Source: Phyllostachys edulis
Taxonomy: Eukaryota > Streptophyta > Magnoliopsida > Poales > Poaceae
DNA length: 64,000 bases
Direction: 5' to 3'
Assembly (NCBI GenBank): GCA_036346405.1
Contig: CM070551.1
Span: forward strand, 59,042,488 to 59,106,487
The position numbers were made by a program, and so were the translations under genes. Positions 32,346-41,927 of this stretch are shown here, one piece after another. How positions within the stretch are numbered: position 1 is the stretch's first letter; the number at the start of each line of letters is the position of its first letter. The notes beneath the pieces are model-generated. The model did no database searches. It worked only from the letters and a program-made list of their open reading frames with translations, and had not been told where the DNA came from.

Positions 32346-32353
32346 CATGTCAC

Positions 32354-33227
32354 AGGTGTATGTTCACATCACATTTGAAATGCCACCCTACTGTGCTACC
32401 ACAATTAACATTGTAAGTTTCTAAGCGACTAGGACTGTGACTTGCAAGATCTCTAACTAGCACTGCCAAACCTGACTCCGAAGTCGGAACACCGACAAGA
32501 TCTAAAAGAGGTAGACTAAAGAGAACATTTGCGAGCTTGCCAATTGATTGACAAACCTAGCAGGGGCAGAGTCAGCTAGAGTGCCCGGTATGCACTGACA
32601 CCCTCAATTTTTTTTTGAAAATTATGTACATAACTTTGCTACCTATAGTTTATAATTAAATTTAGACTTTGTTTCAATTTGATAATACTTGAAGGACTTA
32701 GATGAAATTGTATTCTCGGGCAACATAAATTAGGTATCTTATATGAGACATTTTACTTACATATTTTGAAGCCATATGTGACGTAAATATATTGTATCAA
32801 TACTAGCCTACCAAGTATAGATGTACTAAGAACCATCTGTTTCTCAGATGATGGGGTACACGAGCTGTTATGCAGGCCATATGTCATACTAATAAAAATT
32901 TATGGAATGTATATACATTTTTAATAATATGTTCAGACATCTTTAAAATTTATTTATCACTATTAGTAATTATTATCGTCGTCACTCCATAAAATAAGTT
33001 GTTTTTGCAAGTAATTATGTAAAGTATTCAATTAATTGGAAAGAAAGCCTAACTAATTAATAGGAATGTTAAGTTCCATATGCATACAATATTCACAATG
33101 CATGGTTTCCTCAGCACTAACATTCGATGGGTTGATAATCGCTTAACAGTCGTCTTTTTACCACAGTTTTAAACATCAATGGTGCACCTCAACATAAATT
33201 TTCTAGCTTCCCCCACTAAAACCTAGG
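32354..33227. other. No supported gene or element
   Basis: AT-rich sequence with no frame, terminal repeat or family resemblance that I can support. Confidence 0.4.
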
Positions 33228-33310
33228 TGTCGTTGTTACAGAGAATACTCAGCATTACGCTACTAGGACGTGACGAGTTCCCTACATGGGTAGGCTGGGA
33301 AGTGTTTATT
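33228..33310 (+). repeat. Diverged duplicated segment, copy 2
   Basis: Counterpart of 30255-30335 (GTCGTTGTTACAGA, then GACGAGTTCCCT, then GTAGG...GTTTAT). It lies just left of the TAGTCG-rich flank of the solo LTR at 33475. Confidence 0.5.
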
Positions 33311-33474
33311 GTAGTAAGTCACCACAGGATCTAACAAGCTCCCAAGTCGTTGGACAAAAGAAATCTGATAGTCGAGAACCTTTGGACCAGGTGGTCGAAA
33401 CTAGTCGAAACTCCTTCGGCTAGGTGTTCCTTTCGACTAGGATGTAGTCGGACCCTTCCGGCCAGGATGTAGTC
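33311..33474. repeat. TAGTCG palindrome patch, left part (split by LTR-C)
   Basis: Words such as GGTCGAAACTAGTCGAAAC and GGATGTAGTCGGACC recur, and the pattern continues at 36392-36600 on the other side of LTR-C. Together they resemble a Sirevirus-type LTR palindrome array that the Gypsy LTR landed in. Confidence 0.5.
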
Positions 33475-33898
33475 TCTAGCATCCCAGTTTTCAGGGCGTT
33501 TTGAACATTTTCAAAATAAAAATAACCATTTGGTTTTGTTGAATTGCTAAAGCTTAACTTGAAGATTTTTGGAATTGGAAAGCAATTTAATATGAATTAA
33601 TCAAACTTCAACTAATTCAATTTGGTTTATTTCGAGTTGTTGGAGTTCTCTGATATTTCAAATTCCCTTTCTCTGTTTGTTGCGAGTTCCTGTCGGTCGT
33701 TCCTTGCTCCCATCCTTTCCGTTTCGACTAGTCTTTTGGTCTCGACCATTCTTTCGATTTCGACTAGTCTTTTGGTTTCGACCGCCTCCTGGTTTCAACT
33801 AGCTTCTCGGTTTAAACCACCCTTTCGGTTTCAACCAGCCCCGCCTGCTAGCCCCCTGCTCACCTTCTTTTTCCTCCCTCTTTTCCTCAGCATCGCAC

Positions 33899-33970
33899 GC
33901 ATTAAATGCTGTCTGCGCATTAAATGTTGTCTGCACATTAAATGTCTTCTTCGCATTAATGCCGTCATCT
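33899..33970. repeat. 18 bp minisatellite, four units
   Basis: Units of the form CGCATTAAATGCTGTCTG repeat four times with small changes, just upstream of the LTR-C TATA box. Confidence 0.75.
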
Positions 33971-34033
33971 CTGCAGCGCCGTGGGCATTAGATCCTGTTG
34001 CTCCATCTTGTCACTCGGTCCCCCTCCTTCCTC

Positions 34034-34040
34034 TATAAAA
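34034..34040 (+). promoter_or_regulatory. TATA box of LTR-C
   Basis: CCTCTATAAAAGGAGCCCC, a consensus TATA in a CT-rich leader context, at the position equivalent to the minus-strand box at 16522 in LTR-D. Confidence 0.6.
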
Positions 34041-34304
34041 GGAGCCCCAGGGAGCCCTTTGCATCCTCTGTTTTCCCCTCAACTCTCCCTCTTTCTCTTG
34101 CCCTATTTCGCTGTGCTTCGAGTTTGGCCACCGCCGGCTGGAGTCCGCGTCGTCGCCTCCTAGCTGCCGAAGAGTTCATTGGAGCCCGCACCATCGCCGC
34201 CTCACCACCGAAGAGTTCGCTGGAGCCCGCGTAGTCTTCGACCTCCTCCAGCCTCTCTCTCGGTCTTGGTAAGCTCCCCGTGCCCTGTTCTTTCTTATTT
34301 TGAC

Positions 34305-34580
34305 CACGTCGAGCAGTCAAATCCTTCTTTCTTCTTTTGACCGCGTGGAGTAGTCGAATCCTTCTTTCTTCTTTCGACCGCGTCAAGCAGTCGAATCCTT
34401 CTTTCTTCTTTCAATCGCATCGAGCAGTCAAATCCTTCTTTCTTCCTTCGATCGTGTCGAGCAGTCGGATCATTCTTTCTTCTTTCGATCGTGTCGAGCA
34501 GTTGAATCCTTCTTTCTTCTTTCGATCGCGTCGAGCAGTCGAATCCTTTTTTTCTTCTTTCGACTGCGTCGAGCAATCGT
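34305..34580. repeat. 37 bp minisatellite, about seven units
   Basis: Units alternate GAATCCTTCTTTCTTCTTTC with GACCGCGTCAAGCAGTC and variants, period 37 bp. The repeated Lys/Arg-rich frames on the minus strand here are a side effect of this array. Confidence 0.85.
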
Positions 34581-35481
34581 ATCCTTCTTGCGACCATGCC
34601 GAGTACTCGAAGCTCCTTCCGACCGGGTAGTCGAACCTCCTTTCGACCACTTGTAGTCAAACCTCCTTCCGTGAGCTCGTTCTTCTTCATTCAAGCTCTG
34701 ATTCGAGTGATTCAATTTCCAACTTCTTCTAAATCTAGTACATTCCTTTTGGTTATAGTTTGGTAATTTATTGGATTTTATTTGGAGTTGTTTTATTTAT
34801 TTAGCTCTTTTTGCTCGTATAGATTCCGGCATTTTGGAAGAGTTCTTGGACCCGACAACCTCGACCGAAGCATCCCAACTCTTCAACGAAGGCAAGCCGT
34901 AGACCTTTGATCATGTCATACCCAGTTTATAAAATTATATTGTTTTATATCAACCCGCATAGCTAGTTGTATAAAAATGGTTTTGGGAATAGTTAAACAC
35001 CTACTTGGCAGTATGACTTCTTGAATAATTGTGAATAGCATATTGACATGTACCCTTGGACACCATAGGTTGGGTAATCTTAATTGGACATTATTGTAAT
35101 ACCAACGTGGGTGTGTATTATGCTTAGTCGTGCTTCAGTTATGTGATGTCTCTCAATCATGATTCAAAGATGATAAATTTGACTTAATGATATATGGAAT
35201 TATGGCGGAGCCACTGTTGATAAATTTTATGGTGCCATGGCAAGGGTTGCCATTTGTTTGGGTGAACCAAAAATGATTTTATACTTAGGCGAATAATCGT
35301 GTAGTAAAGGGGATGCAGGAAGCACATTGGGATGAGAATGTTTCATCTGAGTAGTCTCTAAGGACTTAACCTTGTGCGCGCATTTATCTGGGCCATACCG
35401 TACAACCACATGTCTAGGATGGGGTGGACCTAGCCAACTAATTAGCAATGTTTTGAGCCGGTCCTGTTTGGGTTGTTAAGT

Positions 35482-35693
35482 GGCGCAAGAGGGGACTAGG
35501 AAGGTGAATCCTTAGCGAGCAGGATCGAGTCAAAATGGAGCTTTGTAAAGGCCTTGTGATAATCTCTTAGTCGCACACCTCGGAAGTGTGTGAGCGGACA
35601 GTATAAGGTGATTACCTCTTGTGGGTCAAGATGTACAATCTCTGTAGAGTATAAAACTATTCAAATAGCCATGTCCCTGGTTATGGACAATGC
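35482..35693 (+). other. Conserved structured LTR module, copy C
   Basis: Starts GGCGCAAGAGGGG and contains CTTTGTAAAGGCCTTGT and the near-palindrome CTATTCAAATAG (35658-35669). The apical hairpin is CGCACAC/GTGTGTG (35572-35578 with 35586-35592, one G-T pair), loop CTCGGAA. A weaker outer stem GATAATC (35558-35564) faces GATTACC (35610-35616). The second hairpin of copies A and B is not clear. Confidence 0.55.
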
Positions 35694-36391
35694 CTGGTGA
35701 TTTCACACGATGGGTAAATTTTCTCAAAATGTTGCCGTGGTTGGTTACGAGTAGTTGCTTTGGTTGGGAAGCGATCTGGTCATGATCGTTGGTTAGGAAG
35801 TGAATAAGGTGTTCACGAGTTCTTTCAAAGAACTTGTTTACATATGTATTAATCTTTCAAATTATGCTTTACAATCTACTTATTGTATCTAAATGTCAAT
35901 ACTGCTTTCCGCAAATTAAACATAAAGCTATCCTTGTCAAGCCTTGCATGAATACTACGTGCATACTGTTCCCTACGACTTACTGAGTACTTTAGGTACT
36001 CACGGCTATACGCCCTTTGTTGATCAGTCATTGAAGAAGAACCAGGGAGCACGGAGTACTACGAGGAGGATTACTTCAAAGACCATGCGGACTAGGCCGC
36101 GTCCTCCACTCGATTGCCTATGTGCATGTCTGATGGCCTCCACGAGTTGTTTTTGTTCTCCACTATAAGTTGTACTCTGTTGTCCTTAGCCCTACGTGGC
36201 AAACTTTGTAAAAACCTTGATCGTATGATCCTTTTACTGTTAAGTAAATATTAATTTTGTTTGCTTCGTCGTTAATTCTGTTGTATGGATATGATTTCAT
36301 CTATGTTGCAAGTGTGTGAGCTAGCAACTAATCATGGGACTAGTTCAGAATGAACAGAGGGTCTTGGGGTTGCTTACCCAGGGTCTCGACA

Positions 36392-36600
36392 TAGTCGGAC
36401 CTGTGTAGTCGAACCTCCATCGACTACATGTAGTCAAAAGTCTCCTAGGTAGTCGAACATGTGTAGTCAAACCTCCTTCGACTACACGTAGTCGAAACTC
36501 CCCTGTGTAGTCGAAACTCCTTCGACTACATGTAGTCGAAGTCACCTTTCGACCACGTCCAGTCGAAACCGATGAACAGTGCTCAAAACCAACAGTACTC
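36392..36600. repeat. TAGTCG palindrome patch, right part
   Basis: Alternating GTAGTCGAAAC and TTCGACTAC words occur about every 25-40 bp. At 36521-36540 they form a perfect 20 bp palindrome, TTCGACTACATGTAGTCGAA. The sequence continues from 33311-33474 once LTR-C is removed. Confidence 0.7.
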
Positions 36601-36750
36601 AAAACCAAAAACGACAACGATTAGTTTCGGGAGCAACCGCTCCTCTTTTTTTTTTCTATTGCTTTTCTCAACTCACGACACCACGACTCCTTCTCAATTC
36701 TTGACTTAATGGAGATGAAGACAATATGGTGTTGTGTTTGGAAAAAAATG

Positions 36751-36837
36751 GATATTTCACAGTTAAATCACTGCTACAGGATATTTCACAGTTAAATCAC
36801 TACTACAGGATATTTCACAGTTAAATCACTACTACAG
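36751..36837. repeat. 29 bp unit in three tandem copies at the CACTA end
   Basis: The unit GATATTTCACAGTTAAATCA plus CTACTACAG repeats at 36751, 36780 and 36809 (the first has CTGCTACAG). Each copy ends in a CACTA-type terminus CACTACTACAG. The third runs into the CACTA element proper. Confidence 0.85.
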
Positions 36838-36865
36838 AAAAAGTCTTCACACACAGTTAAAAAAC

Positions 36866-37215
36866 GTCATCACAGACGGTTTCGTGAGCCGTCTGAGTTT
36901 ATGGGTCAGTGATGACACGAAATCATAACAGACGGTTTTCGAATCATCTGTGATGCATACTATCACAGACGGTTATTAACTCAGAACCGTCTATGATTGT
37001 TGCCTATCATAGACGATTTATAGATGAAACCGTCTATGATAGCTTATGTATCACAGATGGTTTATAGATGAAACCGTTTGTGATAGCTGGATGTATCATA
37101 GACGATGTGTATATGAAATCGTCTGTGATAGTTGGATATCACAGACGGTTTGTATATGAAACCGTCTGTGATAGCTGATGCATCACAGATGGTTTGTCCT
37201 AAGAAACCATCTGTG
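36866..37215. repeat. CACTA subterminal hairpin array
   Basis: Repeated units pair TCACAGACGGTTT with GAAACCGTCTGTGAT around a short spacer, about one unit every 45-50 bp, so each unit is itself a hairpin. These are the expected transposase-binding subterminal repeats. Confidence 0.85.
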
Positions 37216-37494
37216 ATATTCTTTTTGTATTGCTAAATATATTTTCGTTTATTGGCTAGCCTCAGGAAATGTTAACCATGCCCTCTGAATCAAGCAAAAA
37301 CACAACAAGTACATGTACATATCCAATTCACATTCATTTTAGAAACAAGCGCATCCAATTCACAATCATTTCAGAAACAAACACATCCATTTCATAAATT
37401 AATTAACTCAAATGAAGAAAATTTAACCATTCATGAACAAATATACACACATGTTCCATAAAGTTCAATCTTATCCCAATCAAGTTCAATCTAC

Positions 37495-40475
37495 ATTGTG
37501 GAACATTCCTTTTGGGCTTATGACCTTGTGCATCAAGAAGGCCGCAAACTAGCTTCGAATGCGTTCGAGCTGGGCCTGTTCCAACGAAGTTTCAGCGATG
37601 GTCGCAACCTGTCACTAGGAAGATTAAAATCGTGCATATATAAATTAATAAGTATGAAATAATTATTGCAAGATTGGCAAACCTGAGGATCTTTGATCAT
37701 CGAGGAGCCGAGGAGTAGTTCCATGTGTGGCAAACATAGTATCCACAGGTGTTGCCCGTCGGCTGCTGGTGGCACTACAAAAATAGAATTGGTTAGTTCA
37801 AGGGGAATTGCTAGGAAGTGTTATATAAGATTAATGTGTACTAGCGAATACCAGGAATTTAAAATTGTGCCGCAGGTTCACTCCCTTGCATTTCCGTCCC
37901 TTTGCATAGTATGTCATGAACGACCTACGTGATTCCAAAACTTAGCCTTAGCCATTGCAAAGGAAGGAAAGACTACAATAGAGTTATCTATGGAGGAATT
38001 GTGTTTACCTGTCGATTAAGTTTTGGACAACTGTGAAGTTGTTATTAGACCTCTTTAGGGAATCCAGGTATCTTACCTGGTTCCATTTTAGTATAATTAC
38101 AATTAGAATCCAGTGGTACCTACACAGGTATGTTGCCATAGTCATTAAACGTAAGTTCGTGTTGCTTATAAAGTACAAATCAACAAGTACAGTCACTAGT
38201 GCAGCACTTACCCCTGGTTGTAGGGAAAAAGTACGAAATCCTTCTCGCGGTGATCCAGCAAAAACGTCGCCATGTACTTCTCGACGAAGGTTGCATTGTC
38301 GTTGATGCATTGCTCAGAGACCAAGTGTGGGTCGAGGAAACCTACCGATTGTTTACTTGATGTGGTTTCTATGATCATGTATCTATATATATGTACAAAA
38401 GCTAGAAGTTATATATGACATTTATTGGTATTACACGAACGTAGACCGTGATTGTACACACTTACAATATCCAGCATCGCATGAGTGAGGCGTCGAGGTT
38501 AAAGAGTAAGAAAAAGTTATCGAAGATCACCGTTAAGACACGTCTTGAAACTTATGGTTAAAATGAATTTTCCTGAACTTGACGGTGACACCTGAGCACC
38601 GTTGTCCACCCATATTTTTGGTCTATTCCATGTAGCATTCTTGCAATCTTTGGGAAGCCAATCCTAGGGTTTCGAGGTCCTCTTCCAGGATGACCAACGG
38701 CTCGCCATGCACGAATTTTCGGGCCAACGGTGAGAAGGGGATATCATCGGGCTGCTTCGATTTGCCCTTGTTGCCTCACTTTTTAGAGGTCGACCGGGCA
38801 CAAGGTGTAGATACATCTGATGTACCGAGTCCTTGCTACACCGGTACAGGTAACTTTGGTGCAGGTAGCTCTGGTATAGGTAGCTCCGGTGCAGATACTT
38901 CTCGTGAAGTTGACACCGGTGCAGGTAGCCCCAGGTAAATGTCTCTCTTCGGCTACTGGATGAATGCTCCAATGGCTTGCCCTAAAGTAATGACCTCGTC
39001 GTTTGGGGGCATCTCCAGCTGGACGACCTCAAAATTGGTATAAACACCGTCCACATTCACTTTTACGAAACCCGATGCTATATTTACACAGTGTAGCAAA
39101 GCCACGACACCAGATGGATATGCCTGACCCCAAGCAGCATCCAAGGCAATGGAGGCACATCTCACTTGGAGCTTGTACTTCGTAGCCCCCAACATAACGA
39201 TACAAAATTAGCTACTCCAACAGACCTATCAATGGATTGAGCATTTCAGGGATAATAATTATTACTAGGATGTCATCAACAGGAAATCTGTTATCGATTT
39301 CTAAGTTATGGTTGGACACGTAGCTACTCGGACGTTTGGAGGGGCTGGCTAGCACAGTAGTGGCAGGGCTTCCAACTGATTTGTGAGGGATGCACGAATC
39401 TTCTCTCGTGCGACATCCCGCATCTCTTCTCTGAGGGATGCACGAATCTCTTCTCGTAGCTATGCTTTGCGCTCGGTTTTGGCACTCTTCCTACTCTAGT
39501 ATGCCCCAGTGTCTAGTACGAATCCATCTTTCCATGGAACATAAAGACTAATGCCTCTCGTGTGACCCGAATGCTCCTTGTTTCCCAGGGCCGTGGAGAG
39601 TATATATCTCTCCCTGACTACCTAGAATGAGCCTTGGGAAGATTGTGCAGTACTCAACTCTTCCTACAAGAGCCCGATATGGTATTTCACTTCCTATGAA
39701 GTTATCGAGTAATTACAAGCTAGGTAGTTCGATATCTTACTAGGCGTCGGGACACTTCCTCATCTAAGGGGTTTGGAAAGGAGATGGCCCCTGAAGACGC
39801 GGTAGATAACCTCGCTCTTAGCTAGTTTCAGGCACGCTCATTAGGGATCCCAACAAATAGCGGGGAGGCGTCCAACCGGCTTGCTTGCTTGTCTTGATCC
39901 CTCCATTCTGAGATTTTATCCGCATAACCAGCAGTGCCGAGTCTATGGGGGTGTGTGTTTTTTTCTTGGAGGGCCCTATGCGCCCCACTTTCACTGCTAC
40001 AATCATCTGTCGTCTTCTTCGCCACAAAGTCTTCCCAGTTCTCCTCCACGAACGGATACTTCTAGTAGGGCGTTAGATCCTTCTCCATGTAATTCTTGAT
40101 AAGTGTGCTCTTAAAGTTCCTCCACGCTTTGCACGCTGCTAGTAATGTGTATCATTGCACAGAGTCCTGGTGTTGCTCCGGGATCTGGAACGATTGTAAA
40201 ATTTTCGTCACCAACACATCTTTCTGATCTTTGGTCAACTCCTTCCATGAATCGTAGGTGATCTTAACCCGTTGGCCTGCAACTATTCTGACCATTGTCT
40301 AGAATGCGGACACTGCTCGGCGAGGACTCAGAGGGGTCCTAGATGCATCGACTCTCGTGATGGTAAATCAGCCCTTGGGCCTTTTTGATATTCCTCTTTC
40401 CTTGCGCTTGGATTTTTCAGAGGACAGCACATCAGACGCATGAGGTGACGATGATGAAGAATGAGCAGACGACAT
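37495..40475 (-). pseudogene. CACTA TNPA-like protein with C-terminal ULP1 (C48) protease domain, decayed
   Basis: The likely start is the ATG at 40475 (MSSAHSSSSSPHASD, then a Lys-rich stretch). Around 39880-39960 the frame reads PHRLGTAGYADKISEW, the hallmark of plant CACTA TNPA-like (Transposase_24) proteins. Around 38950-39060 NVDGVYTNFEVVQLEMPPND and LGQAIGAFIQ precede a Pro-rich linker (38820-38930). The C-terminus is a ULP1-like cysteine protease: YHWILIVIILKW with YLDSLKR (38060-38130) gives the His and Asp. QQPTGNTCGYYVC at about 37735-37775 gives the oxyanion Gln and catalytic Cys. HKVISPKGMFH ends it near 37500. Stops and frameshifts lie throughout, and introns are likely. ULP1 domains are known in some CACTA and Mutator-like elements. 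Confidence 0.75.
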
Positions 40476-40929
40476 CTTCACTAGAAATGGAAGTTCTGAC
40501 ACGTATGAACATATTATCATAAGATTCTCTATGTGTACGGGTATACACACCAATTAAATGACATAATTGATATATAAACATGTAAATCCTCCAAGTCAGC
40601 CAACAACACTTGATCTATTGACAGAATAGTATGTATTATGAATTGGATCACAGAACCTAGAGGTTCAACCAATTAACCAACCAAAAGTAATAGACTAAAT
40701 GCTAAAGATCAGTCAACAGTAGTAAGCATTCCATTCCAATTAGAGCTCCTGTTCAAACCCGATTATCAAAACAATTTCAGTGCAAGGCTATTATCATCAC
40801 AGATCATTCATCTCAAGCATACTACACCACATTGCAATATGAACATATCAAATGCAAAGGGGTAATTAAATTGAAATGCTGTGGTACTCACGAAGCAGAT
40901 GGCAATCAAAGCCACTGAGCAATCTGAGC

Positions 40930-41430
40930 AATGTGTGAGGGGAAGGGGCATCAGGGTCGGCAACTCGGCATCTGTTACCTTTGGGCGTCAAGGGGAAGGA
41001 CGAGCAGGGAGCACCAGAGCAGCAGGGCGACGTTGAAGATGAGGCACGCCGGGCTCGGGGGAGGAGGAGGCGACGCGTGCTCGAGGGAGGGGAGGAGGCG
41101 AGCTCGGGGAGGAGGGGCGCCGGGTTTGAGGAAGCGGCGGCTCGTGCTCGGGGAGGAGGCGGCGGGCTCGGGCAAGGAGGCGGTAGGCTCGGGGGAGGAG
41201 GTGCACTGGGCTTGAGGAGGAGGGGCGACGGGATTGAGGAGGAGGTGGCATCGAGGACGGCAGCGATGGGCTCGGGGAAGAGGGGTGCCGGGTTCGGGAA
41301 GGCGGCGGCTCGTGCTCGGGGAGGAGATGGCGGGCTTGGGGGAGGAAGCCGTTGAGGACGACGGCGATATGCTCGGGGGAGGAGGGATGTTAGAGAAACT
41401 TAATTGTTTGAGTGGGGAGCGCGGCAAACC
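40930..41430 (-). other. GC-rich, repeat-like leader upstream of the TNPA-like gene
   Basis: A strongly purine-biased stretch on the plus strand (GGAGGAGG, GCTCGGGGAGG words) gives Pro/Ser-rich frames on the minus strand. On the minus strand it is preceded by CTCTAGGGTTTGCCGCGC, typical of plant 5' leaders. An AT-rich TATA-like AATATAAATAG lies at 41441-41451, but its better orientation is plus. I read this as 5' UTR or first-exon sequence of the CACTA gene. Confidence 0.4.
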
Positions 41431-41459
41431 CTAGAGTCTGAATATAAATAGGGTTGGAC

Positions 41460-41672
41460 ATCACAGACGGTTCCAATAAATAACTGTCTGTGATATGTTA
41501 TTCCTACAGATGGTTTGTAGGTGAAACCATCTATGATATATGATGTATCATAGACGATTCTTTAGATGAAACCATCTGTGATATCTGATATATCACATAC
41601 GGTTCTTTAGATGAAACCGTTTGTGATAGATAATCACAGACGGTTTGTCCTAAGGAACCGTTTGTGATGTGA
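41460..41672. repeat. Second CACTA subterminal hairpin array
   Basis: Same ACAGACGGTT/AACCGTCTGT words as at 36866-37215. The DNA to its right (41673-41835: TTTTTTGTATTGCTAAAT, then CCATGCTCTCTGAAACAAGC) matches 37220-37400, so this array represents another CACTA 3' end rather than a 5' end. Confidence 0.8.
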
Positions 41673-41927
41673 TATTTTTTGTATTGCTAAATCTATTTTT
41701 GTTTTTTGGTTAGCCTTAGTAAATACTAGCCATGCTCTCTGAAACAAGCATAAATACAACAAGTACATGTATACATCCAATTCACGTTCATTTCAGAAAC
41801 AAGCACATCCATTTCACAAATTCAGATATGAGAGATTCTCATATACATAAATGCAAGTTCACATATGACACATTCTCATATACATAAATGCAAATTCAAA
41901 ACATATAACACATAAACATTTCATTCA

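Larger units (their letters stand above)
33475..36391 (+). repeat. LTR-C: solo Gypsy LTR (2,917 bp), Tekay/Del-like
   Basis: The right end reads AACAGAGGGTCTTGGGG and then GGTCTCGACA, homologous to LTR-A and LTR-D ends. The left end TCTAGCATCCCAG is taken as a mutated TGTAGCATCCCAG. TAGTC flanks both sides (33470-33474 and 36392-36396). Because TAGTC is common in the target array, the TSD alone is weak, but joining the two flanks restores the repeat pattern GATGTAGTCGGACC. It contains TATAAAAGG (34034), two minisatellites and the structured module. No gene is supported. Confidence 0.75.
36827..41456 (-). mobile_element. CACTA element A: 3' end, TNPA-like/ULP1 gene and leader
   Basis: The end at 36827 reads CACTACTACAGAAAAAG, a CACTA terminal repeat. 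It is followed by an array of ACAGACGGTTT hairpins, then a minus-strand TNPA-like/ULP1 gene and a GC-rich leader. No opposite CACTA terminus is visible; instead another subterminal array begins at about 41460. It is either the 3' half of one two-gene element or one half of a composite. All frames are decayed. Confidence 0.75.

Noticed and set aside
33622..34038. 138-codon plus-strand frame rich in Ser and Leu
   Set aside because: Made by tandem TTTCGACTAGTCTTTTGGT and GCATTAAATGCTGTCTGC repeats upstream of the LTR-C TATA box.
34295..34715. Several Lys/Arg-rich minus-strand frames that look like a repeat protein
   Set aside because: They are produced by the 37 bp minisatellite, whose period keeps frames open in several registers; residues such as RKKEGFDCST simply restate the repeat.
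36866..37215. Regularly spaced repeats suggestive of a CRISPR array
   Set aside because: Units are palindromic ACAGACGGTTT hairpins directly inside a CACTA terminus, without unique spacers of constant length, in a plant genome.
40975..41427. 150-codon Pro/Ser-rich minus-strand frame
   Set aside because: Low-complexity GGAGG repeats keep all frames open. It may be part of the CACTA leader but cannot be supported as a separate protein.
41441..41451. TATA box for the CACTA TNPA-like gene
   Set aside because: The best match TATAAATAG is on the plus strand, pointing away from the gene; only mentioned in the leader entry.
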